The notes under the pieces are model-generated. The model was not told the origin of the DNA, ran no database searches, and was given only the letters and a program-made list of their open reading frames with translations. From Myotis daubentonii (lineage: Eukaryota > Chordata > Mammalia > Chiroptera > Vespertilionidae), in the NCBI RefSeq assembly GCF_963259705.1, contig NC_081844.1, positions 19,701,715-19,765,714 on the forward strand: a stretch of DNA of 64,000 nucleotides. The letters are read 5' to 3'. Both the position numbers and the translations under genes were made by a program. Each line of letters opens with the position of its first letter. Position 1 is the stretch's first letter. This document shows, piece after piece, positions 1 through 10,913 of this stretch.

Positions 1-94
1 ACCCCCACAATGCCTTGTTATAATTACTACTCCATACAATTAAACTGTATGTCTGTTGAAGAAGCAGACAACAGACAAGGGCAAGTATATATTT

Positions 95-1927
95 ACTAGA
101 GGCCCAGTGCACAAAAATTTGTGCACTTAGGGGGGAGGAGGGTCCCTCAGCCGGGCCTGTGCCCTCTCGCAGTCTGGGACCCCTCGGGGGATGACCACCT
201 GCTGGCTTAGGCCTGCTCCCTGGGGGATTGGGCCTAAGCTGGCAATCAGACATCCCTCTGGCAGCCCGGCAGCTCTCGGGGGATGTCCACTTGCCAGCGG
301 GGAGCAGACCTAAGCTGCAGTCGGACATCCTTAGTGCTGCTGAGGAGGCAGGAGAGGCTCCCGCCACCACCGCTGTACTGGCAGCCATCAGCCTGGCTTG
401 TGGCTGAGCAGAGCTCCCCCTATGGGAGCGCACTGACCACCAGGGGGCAGCTCCTGCATTGAGCGTCTGCCCCCTGGTGGTCAGTGTGTGTCATAGTGAC
501 CAGTCATTCCCAATCCTTCTGCTGTTAGGGTCAGTGTGCATATTACCCTTTTACTCTATAGGATAGAGGCCTGGTGCACAGGTGGGGGCCGGCTGGTTTG
601 CCCTGAAGTGTGTCCCGGATCAGGGTGGGGGTCCTGCTTGGGTGCCTGGCCAGCCTGGGTGAGGGGCTGATGGCTGTTTTCAAGCTGGCCACACCCCCTT
701 TAGGGTGGGGGGTCCCCACTGGGGTGCCTGGCCAGTCTGGGTGAGGGGCTGAGGGCCATTTTCAGGCTGGCCAGCGACTGAAGCTCCCAACCTCTCCTTT
801 TTTTCTTTTATTCTGGGATTTATTTATTTACTTATTTATTTTTTATCTATTTTTTTTATTATTATTAGTTAAGGTATTACAAATGTGTCCTCATCCCTCC
901 CATTAACCCCCAACCTCCCCCCACACACACAAACTCATACTCCCATCCCCCTGTTGTCCATGTCCATTGGTTTGGCTTATACACGTGTATACAAGTCCTT
1001 CGGTTGATCTCTTCCCCTTACCCCCGCCCTCCCCTACTTTCCTTCTGGGGATTGATAGCCTGATCGCTGTTTCTCAGTCTTTGGGTCTGTCCCTTTTCAT
1101 CAGTCTATGTTGTTCTCTATAATCCACAAATGAGTGAGATCATGTGGTATTTATCTTTCTCTGACTGGCTTATTTCACTTAGCATAATGCTCTCCAGTTC
1201 CATCCATGCTGTTGCAAAAGGCAAGAGTTCCTTTTTTTTTTTACCGTAGCATAGTATTCCATTGTGTATATGTACCACAGTTTTCTAATCCACTCATCTG
1301 CTGATGGGCACTTAGGCTGTTTCCAAATCTTAGCTATGGTGAATTGTGCTGCTATGAACATAGGGGTGCATATATCCTTTCTGATTGGCGTTTCTGGTTT
1401 CTTGGGATATATTCCTAGTAGTGGGATCACTGGGTCAAATGGGAGTTCCATTTTTAGTCTTCTGAGGTAGCTCCATACTGTTCTCCACAGTGGCTGCACC
1501 AGTCTGCATTCCCACCAGCAGTGCAGAAGGGTTCCTTTTTCTCCACATCCTCTCCAACACTTGTTGTTTGTTATTCTGGGATTTATTTACCTTCTGTGAT
1601 TGAAACTTTGTTGCCATCACTGGAGCTAAGAGCTGGCTCTTGCTCCCTCCAGCTCTGAGGCCAGGCCTGCTGAAAGCAGGTATCTGGGGTTTGTTTAGCT
1701 TCTATAATTGAAACTTTGTTGCTTTCGGAGCTCAGAGCCGAGCCGCGGCAGGTGGGGAACCTTGGCTTCCTCCATCACTGGAGCAAGCAAGCCTCCTGCT
1801 CACTTCAGCTGCATGGCTGCCGGCTGCCATCTTTGTTGGCCGTTAATTTGCATATCGCCCTGATTAGCCAATGGGAAGTGTATCGAAGGTACGGTCAATT
1901 ACCCTTTTTGTCTTTTATTAGATAGGA
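95..1927 (-). mobile_element. HeliBat-type Helitron with nested L1
   Basis: Read on the minus strand the element starts with TCCTATC and ends in CTAG, preceded by a short hairpin (GTGCAC with a T/A-rich loop) typical of rolling-circle Helitrons. It sits between A and T with no target duplication, which is the Helitron rule. The terminal segments match those of the element at 38807. No Rep/helicase coding region is visible, so it is non-autonomous. An L1 fragment is inserted at 827-1572, which makes the Helitron the older of the two. Confidence 0.8.
827..1572 (-). mobile_element. 5'-truncated L1 (ORF2 C-terminus and 3'UTR)
   Basis: On the minus strand positions 1499-1179 encode the conserved end of L1 ORF2p ([18 protein letters not shown]), followed by the 3'UTR. 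The insertion is flanked by a 17-bp duplication, attctgggatttattta, at 810-826 and 1573-1589, so it is a target-primed insertion into the Helitron. It is dead because it is 5'-truncated. Confidence 0.85.
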
Positions 1928-2103
1928 TAGAGTTGTTATATTAATTTTCTACTTTTGAGTTTCTGGTTCCCTTCATTAGTTTTTGTGTATTAATTATTAC
2001 TTGGTGTCATTTCCTTATTCCAATACAACTTTGCTCCCTCCACCTCCTTTGTGCTGTTATGGTCAAATATATATGCTATAAACCCAACAGTACAATGACT
2101 ATA

Positions 2104-2727
2104 TATAGGGTGTCACAAAAAGCATATACACACTTTGAATGATTATAAAGTCAGTGTTTATTAACATCTAGTTCGTTTTCAAAATTTAAAAAAAAACTAC
2201 AGAAATTAATCATTTTTTGTTTGGCCAACACCTGTTTTCAAACTGGTGACCGTCCCGGTGCAGGCACTGCTGATAACGTGAAGCACTGGAATCCCAAACA
2301 TCAGGAATCATTCCCTTCGGTAGTTGTGTGCCCTCAATTTGTCCACTGTTGCCGGTTTTGTACCGAAAGCTTTATCTTTCATGTATCCCCATAAAATGTT
2401 TTAGTGGATACATTTTCTTTGTTCGAAGCTTAGTCTGACTTCACCCATTATTTCAAATCAGTTAAACCTGAAAAGGAGTGAAAATTAAGTGAGTTATCAG
2501 CTGTTAAAGTGTGTATACATTTTTGGGGGGGATACTGCCCCCCCCCAAAATGTATACTCACTTTGAATAATTATAAAGGCAGTATTCGTACTTCAGCTGC
2601 GTTTGCAAACTTCCAGCAGCATTTTAGGATGAATTTCCTTTGTTCAAATCTTAGTCTGGCTGAAAAGAAGCATCAATTGGGCTATCAACTGTTAACGTGT
2701 GTATACGTGTTTTGGGGACACCCTGTA
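2104..2727. mobile_element. Tandem mariner-like DNA transposon pair
   Basis: The outer ends are inverted (tagggtgtcacaaaa at the left, ggggacaccctgta at the right) and abut TA, as for Tc1/mariner elements. Internally the same terminal motifs recur at about 2505-2560: one unit ends in a G run and the next begins in a C run. The block therefore reads as two related units head to tail. No intact transposase frame was seen. The superfamily call rests on the TA target and the TIRs only. Confidence 0.6.
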
Positions 2728-5120
2728 TTTTTACACAACTGTTTTTGAATAATGTAAGAGACAAAAGGAGAAGCAATGCGGATATGCTCTCTTTTATAAT
2801 TACAGAATTGCTTTGAGGTCTTGCCCTGGTCCCTTTCCAGGCTAGAGGGGACGCCATCCGAACGGCACTGCCCCAAGGGTCCACTAGGTGGCAGCAAAGC
2901 CCTTTTGTCTCCGCCGGGCAGGTAGCCTGGACACTGGCTGGTGTGGGGCAGGTTAGAATCCCTTTGAGAGTTTCCCTCCAGCCCTCAGTCTCCCCACCCA
3001 TTAGATGAGGCTAATAATAGGTCCCGGCTCGTAGGGTTGCTGTGCGATTTAAATGGCGTATAACTGTCAGGACTGGGGAGGCAGGCGTCCTGCCCTGCTG
3101 GTCGTGCCCCTCCCTTTGTGTGTGAACTCGCGGCTCTGAGCCTCAGTTTCCCCAGACTATGTGGAGTAAACGGTAGGTGGAAAGAGGTCCTGAGGAACTC
3201 GGGGCTGGGACGGGGCACAAACTAAGTGTCCCAGGGAGAGCACGAGATGGGCCAAAGGGGAGTCAATAGTGAGAACAAAAATAAAAGGGAGGGGGAGGAG
3301 GAGGAAGTGGGGACGGAGAGCCCCAGCCTTGGGGCCTCTGCGTCTGACTCCAAGGTCTTGGTCAGGGTGACCCACCCCGCAGCTGAAGAGGATGATCTGG
3401 CTAATGTTTGTTTAAAAGCTTTTTTTGTTGTTGTACATTTTGGCTCCCCGCTGTGCCCGGGACACACTGTCTGGTCCCAGTGCACCCCTCCCTTCTGCTC
3501 CCCCAGCCTCCACCCATGCAGGAATCCCAGCCGGGTAAGCTGGTCCTGGACCTCGGACCACAAGCAGAGCCCTCTCATGCTGCTCACCCACGCTTCCATC
3601 TTGGCGCCTGGTACCCCAGGGCTCACCTGGCTAGAGTTCTGCTCAAAACGCCCCAAACCACCCACTCCCCTGTACCCTCGCTGCCAACCCATTCAGACTC
3701 TGGCCTCCTGTCCCCGATTGTCCCTGCTCCCAACCCTCCCGAATTCATTCATTCATTCATTCATTCATTCATTCATTCATTCCCACTGAGGACACAGCCC
3801 TGATCAGGACAACCAAAACCTGCAGTCCTGGGGGGAGCTGGCAGGCAAACGGGGTAAATAAATGAACAAAAACAAAATAAATAAGAAAAATATGTATCTG
3901 GGCAGAGTGATATGTGCTAGGAAGCAAAAGAAGGTGAAGAAGGGGTTCCCATGGGCTCCACGTAGCATCTCCCCGTCCCCAGCTGGAGCCCTTCTCCTTG
4001 GCTCAGCCTAACGAGGGGTGTTCTAGGGCGTTGTCAGAAGGGGGAGCAGAGCACGCTGGAACCTCTTCCCTCCTGTCACTTCACACCCCAGCCTCAGTGT
4101 CCCCCTTTGTAAATGGGGTCACAGCGCACCCCTCTGAGATGGTTTCAGGGTTAAAGGAATGGCTACGGGTGAGAAGCAGTGGTGGCTGCCCCTGCACTGC
4201 TGAGCACTGGATACGTTTGCTGTTGTCAGTAACAATACGGTTGTTTTGGTTCATGGTCAACTTCTGAGTAACAGCCCCCATCGTCCCACTGCTCTCCCAT
4301 TCCGTGTGGTTACATAGACTTTATTTTTGTAGGAAACACCTTTTAAACACTCTTCACAAATACTGAAATTCAACCAAAGGGAAAAGCTATAAACTGAGTC
4401 TCCCCTTTTTGCTGATCATGGCTCCCCAGTACCCCTCCCTCCCCCCGGGGCCACCAGAGGAACAAGTTTTTCATGTTTTGATGCGGAGAGAGTCTGCACA
4501 GAGGAAATCTACATCAGCTCCTCTCTTGACAAACTAACCCTTCCTGCCCAGGTGGATTTGCTCCTGCTTTTCCTCACCGAGTCTCCCCACGTCATCAGGA
4601 CTGTGCTGCCCTGTTCTCTTGCACAGCTGCCGACCGTGTCACGCTGAGAATGGCCAGAGCTCCCCAGCGCATCCTCAGCAGCTAGGCGTCTAGGTCCTTT
4701 CCAGCTGGTTGCCGGTACAAACGGCGCTCAGGTAAATAAATAACCCTGGATGGATGTCATTCCTGGACGCCGCATTCGCTTACAGGAGACTCCCTGCGGC
4801 CCAGGGCAACTTCTTCAGCTCCCAGCTGAGCCAGTCGGTACAGCCAGCCATTTCCACTCCTCACAGCAGCAAACGATTTGTTTCTACACTCCCTTGAGAA
4901 TACACTGAGTTCTCATACCTTTTATCTGTCCGCCTGACAGGTGGAAATGGCCCCTTGTTATGCCTTCCTCTGCCTCCTACCCAGTGGCTCATGGCGGATT
5001 GTGTTAGGACCATAGGGCCCTATAACCCTGAACGGCCATTTGTAAGCTTTCCACCGCAGAAGGACAGAGACCAGGAAGATTTGCTGGACACCAGGCATCT
5101 GAACATGTAAGCAATTAAAA
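2728..5120. other. Intergenic, no gene recognised
   Basis: No exon structure, conserved protein or intact mobile element was recognised here. The short open frames on both strands lack similarity to anything I know. The only clear feature is the ATTC microsatellite. Confidence 0.5.
3743..3782. repeat. (ATTC)10 microsatellite
   Basis: Ten uninterrupted copies of attc. Confidence 0.95.
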
Positions 5121-5338
5121 CTGTCCTTTGGCTCAGTGGATAGAGTGTCAGCCTACGGACTGAAAGGTCCCAGGTTCGAATCTGGTCAAGGGTACATGCC
5201 CGGGTTGCGGGCTCAATCCCCAGTGGGGGGCGTGCAGGAGGCAGCCAGTCGATGATTCTCTCTTCATTGATGTTTCTATCTCTCTCTCCATCTCCCTCCC
5301 TCTCTGAAATCAGTAAAAATATGTTTTAAAAAATAAAA
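5121..5338 (+). mobile_element. VES SINE
   Basis: The element has a tRNA-derived head (ggctcagtggatagag, then a box-B-like ggttcgaatc), the VES body with the cgtgcaggaggcagcc segment, a CT-rich run and an A-rich tail. Confidence 0.9.
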
Positions 5339-5585
5339 ACACCTGATCACACACCTGAGTTCCCAGCCCACCAGCCCAGCCCCAGACCCACTGGTGACAG
5401 GAGCTTCCCGCCAGTGGCTGCCCGTGAGGGTGAGATCCTGGTGCTGCGGCCATCCACCCGGTGTCTGCTCGGCTCGGGGCTGTGCAGCCCTTCCCTTTGG
5501 GTCTCCCACCCACCATCCCCTTCCCGGAAATACATTCAATGTTTCTTTATCTACCGTCTGAGATGGCCGTTGAGCCTGTCTGCGT

Positions 5586-5655
5586 GCCATCCCGTTAACC
5601 TCTCAGTTTGGAGTTGCATTTCTCTGATGACCAATGAGGTTGAGCATCTTTTCCT
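5586..5655 (-). mobile_element. Old L1 fragment
   Basis: The stretch catttctctgatgaccaat followed by gaggttgagcatctttt is the complement of the L1 ORF2 C-terminal region. It abuts the JAK3-derived inverted duplicate. Confidence 0.6.
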
Positions 5656-6376
<721 letters not shown>

Positions 6377-6850
6377 AAAGGCAGTTTGGGGTTCGGCGCA
6401 AAGCAAGTCACCAGGTCAGGCTTCTCCCCGAAAGCCCGCGCCTCCCTGCCCTTGGCTTCCGCGCACAAAGCCAGGAAGGCCCGCACGCTGGGGCGCTGCC
6501 GCCGGCCCTGGTCACGGAGGCGGCTCGCCGGAGGCCTGCGGACGCGGCTGCGGGCTGCGGGCTGCCCTCCTGGGCCCCAACGCCCAGCACCTCGCCTGCG
6601 GCCAGCGTGCGCTTCAGCCACCGCGCGGCGCGGGACCAGGGCGCCGTGGCCTGGAGCTCCTGGTGCCCCAGGCTGAGCGGCGTGGCGGCTGCACCCTGGC
6701 CCTGGCCGCGGGCAGCTCAGCCGCGCGTCTTCTTCCTCAAAGGAGGAGATGAAGCTTCCCGGCTGCCTGCCCCGGGCTGTGCGGCAAACCGCTGACCCCC
6801 ATGCGGCTCAGCCTCCCCCTGAGCACTGACGCCCCTGACAGCGCGGGATG
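6377..6850. other. CpG-rich segment of unknown origin
   Basis: This is a GC- and CpG-dense block with overlapping open frames on both strands. On the minus strand a frame of about 80 codons ends in KPDLVTCFAPNPKLPLD, and a neighbouring frame contains protein-like sequence. This could be a frameshifted exon or simply open frames from high GC. I do not recognise a family. It begins exactly where the JAK3-derived duplicate ends. Confidence 0.4.
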
Positions 6851-7130
6851 GGGTGCAGATCCCGCAGCGCCCACTCCACGGTCAGGGTGGCCCCGTGGAG
6901 CCCTGCCCTTCCGGTACCGGGGTGGGGGCGGGGTGGGGTGGGGGCGGGCTATCATGCTTCCCGCATAGGGCATGCTGGATGCCCTGGGCATCACGGCCTT
7001 GCTCACTCTCAGCCATTGTCCCAACCACTTGGAGGGTCACTACCGGAGCAGGGCATCCCGGAGGAGGACAGCACATCAGCTCCTGGTTCAGAGGCGATGG
7101 ACTTCATAGACTCCTTGGAGAATGCCGGGG

Positions 7131-7296
7131 GAGCCCGGCTGGTTTGGCTCAGTGGATAGAGCGTCAGCCTGCAGGCTCCATGTAGGGGGCGTGCAGGAGG
7201 CAGCTGGTCAATGTTTCTCTCTCTGCATTGCTGTTTCTGTCTCTCCCTCTCCCTTCCTCTCTGAAGTCAACAAAAATAGAAAGAAAGAAAGAACCA
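7131..7296 (+). mobile_element. Internally deleted VES SINE
   Basis: The tRNA-like head (tttggctcagtggatagagc) is joined directly to the gggggcgtgcaggaggcagc body, missing the box B region. It ends in an A/G-rich tail. Confidence 0.85.
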
Positions 7297-7350
7297 AACC
7301 TCCTGGTTCATAGGTCGATGCTTAACCACTGAGCCATGCTGGCCGGCTAT
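7297..7350 (-). mobile_element. VES SINE fragment
   Basis: Only the head region of a minus-strand VES copy remains (ccactgagccatgctggccg). Confidence 0.6.
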
Positions 7351-7456
7351 TACTTATTAATTATTGTATTTTTTATATGAACAACTGTAAGCCTACTTTT
7401 GCTCCACCCTGTATAAGAATATAAAGTGTATAAAAATGCAATAGAATTTTATCTAT

Positions 7457-7692
7457 ACGAATCAGGGACATAGAAAGGGAATGGACTCATTATTCTTGGT
7501 GGGGAAAGGGGTGTGGGAGATGCAGGAAGAGACTGGACAAAAATTGTGCACCTAGGGTTGAGGGAAGTGGGGGGGGGGGTAAGGGCAGAGGGTGGGGTGG
7601 GAACTGGGTGGAGGGGAGCTATGGGGGGAAAAAGAGGAACAAATGTAATAATCTGAACAACAAAGATTTACTAAAATAAAAAAAATTAAAAA
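7457..7692 (+). mobile_element. 5'-truncated HAL1-like 3' end
   Basis: This shares its sequence with the 3' end of the element at 46219-48203 (gggacatagaaagggaatgg, the gaggggag run, then aataatctgaacaa and an A-rich tail). It is flanked by a 14-bp duplication, agaattttatctat, at 7443-7456 and 7693-7706. Confidence 0.8.
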
Positions 7693-7800
7693 AGAATTTT
7701 ATCTATTAACGTCTTAACCTGTAAACTTGCTAAATTCACTTATTAGTTCTAGTAATTCTCATAGATGTCCTTGGGTTTTTTTGTTTTTGGTGTGTATGGT

Positions 7801-8016
7801 TTTTTTTTACACTTTTTTATTGATTTCAGAGAGAGGAAAGGAGAGAGAGAGATAGAAACGTCAATGATGAGAGAGAATCATTGACCGGTTGCCTCCGACA
7901 CGCCCCCTACTGGGGATCAGCCCCCAACTCAGGCATGTGCCCTTGATGGGAATCGAACCTGGGACCCTTCAGTCCACAGGCCGACGCTCTATCCACTGAG
8001 CCAAGCCGGCTAGGGC
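7801..8016 (-). mobile_element. VES SINE
   Basis: Minus-strand VES: T-rich tail, ttattgatttcagagagagg, body, then gagccaagccggctaggg, the complement of the tRNA-like head. It is inserted in the old L1. Confidence 0.9.
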
Positions 8017-8080
8017 TCCTTGGGTTTTTACATAAGCAATCATAACACCTGCAAATGGGCACAGTTTCCCTTCCTCCTTG

Positions 8081-8555
8081 TGAAGCACGGTGATCCCTCC
8101 TTTGGAAAACTGCTGCTTGAACTACTCTGTGATTCTTAGACAGTCTCTTATTCTGTAGGTCAACGCTATTATTTTTAGGCTGTAAAATAACTTTGTTTAT
8201 TAGCTCGAATACTAGAAAAGGTAAACTGAACTGTCTGACCTTGCAAGCTAGCCATCGAAAGGGGCTGATACACTGACACTGATATTAATTCACATTTCGC
8301 GCCAAGTGTTTGTTCATCCCAGGTTACAGGTGTCTGTATAGATATGACAGGTGTTTGATTAGCTATCATATGTACTCAAAGTTACAAGCTGTGTTACACA
8401 AAGAAGGAGAAGGTTATAAAAAGGAAATACTCCCTCCTGTGTCTGCTCATGATTTAACAGAGGTGATCTGCTCTGAACCTGCACGCAACAAAGATGACTC
8501 CTAACCAGTTGGCTCATTGGGCGTCTTGTCCAGCTCGCTGATTTGCGATCCAACA
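8081..8555 (+). mobile_element. Solo LTR, class I ERV
   Basis: It runs from tgaagcacgg to gcgatccaaca and contains a TATA-like ttataaaaagg near 8414. The same LTR family occurs at 52006-53415. No internal retroviral sequence adjoins it. The flanks (cttg and cttt) are an imperfect 4-bp duplication. It sits inside the old L1. Confidence 0.75.
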
Positions 8556-8795
8556 CTTTCCATCTTGATGCCTTGGATTTGTTTTTCTTGCCTTATGGCC
8601 ATGGCTACAACGTCTAGAACAGTGCTGAACACAGGTAGTGAGAACAGGGACCTGTCTTATACCCCGTCTCAGGACACAGTTCAGCCTTCCACAGTAAGTG
8701 TCATATTACCTGTAGACTCTTTCGGTAGATGCTCCTTATCAGTTTGAGGAAGTTCCCATTGATAACTAGTTTGCTAAGAATTTCTATTTTTAAAT

Positions 8796-8972
8796 ATATT
8801 TTTATTGACTTCAGAGAGGAAGGGAGAGAGAGATAGAAACATCAATGCTGAGACAGAATTATTGATTGGCTGCCTCCTGCACACCCCCTGGGCATGCGCC
8901 CAGACCGGGAATGGAACCGTGACCTCCTGGTTCATAGGATGATGCTCAACCACTGAGTCATGCCAGCTTGGC
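8796..8972 (-). mobile_element. VES SINE with 20-bp target duplication
   Basis: Minus-strand VES flanked by the perfect duplication aagaatttctatttttaaat at 8776-8795 and 8973-8992, indicating L1-assisted insertion. Confidence 0.92.
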
Positions 8973-9265
8973 AAGAATTTCTATTTTTAAATCATGAATG
9001 GGTGTTGAATTTTGCCAGATCTTTCCTGCATCCACTGAAGGTATCATATGGCTTCCCGATACTTTTAATTTGCATTTAGCGAGGCTGAATGTCTTTTTCT
9101 GGGGTTAAGAGCCATTTGTACTTCCTTTTCCGTGATTTCTAGGTTCATAGCCTGCAGTTTCTGCATTTCCTTATTGCTTCCTAGGAGTTGCTTATATAAC
9201 AAGGATATTTTATCCATAATATGCGTTTAACTTTTTACCCATTTCCTTTGTTTACTCCTTGACTT

Positions 9266-9730
9266 CTTAGGGGCTTTTTTTGAGCAGAAAAGTTGGGATG
9301 TTTGTATCACTGAAGTTTCGGTTTGCTCTGGGGCCAGTCCTGGGCTTGGCTCCTCAGAAAGTCCTCATGGAGCCTTCATGCCCCCTCTTGGAGCGGAGGG
9401 TGCCCCCTTTGTCTTCACCCTGTTCCCCGCCTGCTCATTTTTCAAACACCGCGGTGACCATCCCATCGCACTGGAGTTGCCGGGGCCCAGAGACGCCCGG
9501 TCCTGCCTGGGGGCAGCAGCCTGTCTCAGGGGAAGGGATGGGAGTGTGGCTATGTTTGTATTTCTCGCTGCTGAAGCCACTCAGGAAGTTAAAGAAAAAC
9601 ACTGAGCCCCACAGAGCACTTCCTGCCACAAGCCTGCTGGGCTCCCACTTCGCTGAGGGCAAAACCCAAGCCCTTTCTTCCACCCCGAGGCCCCACTGAT
9701 CCCTCTAAACAAGTCTTGACATGGGCCTCT
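9266..9730. other. Intergenic, nothing recognised
   Basis: No repeat family or exon was recognised. Short GC-rich open frames are present but have no support. Confidence 0.4.
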
Positions 9731-10558
9731 GCCACCCTACCCTCCTCAGGAGCACCCTACCCCTCTCAGGAGCACCCTACCTCTCTCAGGAGCACCCTAC
9801 CCTCCTCAGGAGCACCCTACCCCTCTCAGGAGCACCCTACCCCCCTCAGGAGCACCCTACCCCTCTCAGGAGCACCCTACCCCTCTCAGGAGCACCCTAC
9901 CCTCCTCAGGAGCACCCTACCCCTCTCAGGAGCACCCTACCCCCCTCAGGAGCACCCTACCCCTCTCAGGAGCACCCTACCCTCCTCAGGAGCACCCTAC
10001 CCCCCTTAGGAGCACCCTACCCTTCTCAGGAGCACCCTACCCTCCTCAGGAGCACCCTACCCCTCTCAGGAGCACCCTACCCCTCTCAGGAGCACCCTAC
10101 CCCCCTCAGGAGCACCCTACCCTTCTCAGGAGCACCCTACCCCCCTTAGGAGCACCCTACCCTTCTCAGGAGCACCCTACCCTCCTCAGGAGCACCCTAC
10201 CCCTCTCAGGAGCACCCTACCCCTCTCAGGAGCACCCTACCCCCCTCAGGAGCACCCTACCCCTCTCAGGAGCACCCTACCCTCCTCAGGAGCACCCTAC
10301 CCCTCTCAGGAGCACCCTACCCCCCTCAGGAGCACCCTACCCCTCTCAGGAGCACCCTACCCCCCTCAGGAGCACCCTACCCTCCTCAGGAGCACCCTAC
10401 CCCTCTCAGGAGCACCCTACCCTCCTCAGGAGCACCCTACCCCCCTCAGGAGCACCCTACCCCTCTCAGGAGCACCCTACCCCCCTCAGGAGCACCCTAC
10501 CCTCCTCAGGAGCACCCTACCCCTCTCAGGAGCACCCTATCCTTCTTAGGAGCACCCT
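9731..10558. repeat. 20-bp minisatellite, about 41 copies
   Basis: The unit is caggagcaccctac followed by a variable six-base C/T block. Period 20 is not a multiple of three, so each forward frame cycles every 60 bp and stays open, creating spurious proline-rich frames. The variant units (cctcct, ccctct, cccccT, ccttct and a ttagg form) are arranged non-randomly; units 14-19 and 21-26 show the same six-variant order. There are no spacers, so it is not a CRISPR array. Confidence 0.97.
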
Positions 10559-10633
10559 GACCTTATCCAACCTCACATCACTCTCTGGCTAATCTTACCT
10601 GTCCTTGGATTTTAGTGTCAAAGTTGCTTCCTC

Positions 10634-10831
10634 GCCCTGACCAGTTTGGCTCAGTGGCTAGAGCGTCGGCCTGTGGACTGGGGAGTCTCAGATTCGAGTC
10701 CGGTCAAGGGCATGTACCTTGGTTGCAGGCATATCCCCAGTGAGGGGTGTGTGGGAGGCAGCTGATGGATGTTTCTCTCTCATGGATGTTTCTGGCTCTC
10801 TATCCCTCTCCCTTCCTCTCTGTAAAAAAAT

Positions 10832-10894
<63 letters not shown>

Positions 10895-10899
10895 TTTTT
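10634..10899 (+). mobile_element. VES SINE with TA-expanded tail
   Basis: A plus-strand VES copy flanked by the duplication aaagttgcttcctc at 10620-10633 and 10900-10913. Its A/T tail has expanded into a TA microsatellite followed by a T run. Confidence 0.92.
10837..10886. repeat. (AT)25 microsatellite
   Basis: A pure AT dinucleotide run within the SINE tail. Confidence 0.95.
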
Positions 10900-10913
10900 A
10901 AAGTTGCTTCCTC

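Larger units (their letters stand above)
7351..9265 (-). mobile_element. Old, multiply interrupted L1 ORF2
   Basis: Disconnected pieces match the minus-strand L1 that ends the window: around 7710-7800 and 8017-8080 (complement of the RT region, including tttttacataagcaatcat), 8556-8775, and 8993-9070 (gggtgttgaattttgccag). Further L1-like sequence runs to about 9265. The element is interrupted by a HAL1-like tail, two VES SINEs and a solo LTR. It is badly decayed and its boundaries are approximate. Confidence 0.6.

Noticed and set aside
9721..10149. Open frames of 97-142 codons in the minisatellite (proline-rich repeat protein)
   Set aside because: A 20-bp period with stop-free unit leaves all three forward frames open; there is no other coding sign.
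9731..10558. CRISPR-like array
   Set aside because: Units are directly abutting without unique spacers, and the genome is mammalian.
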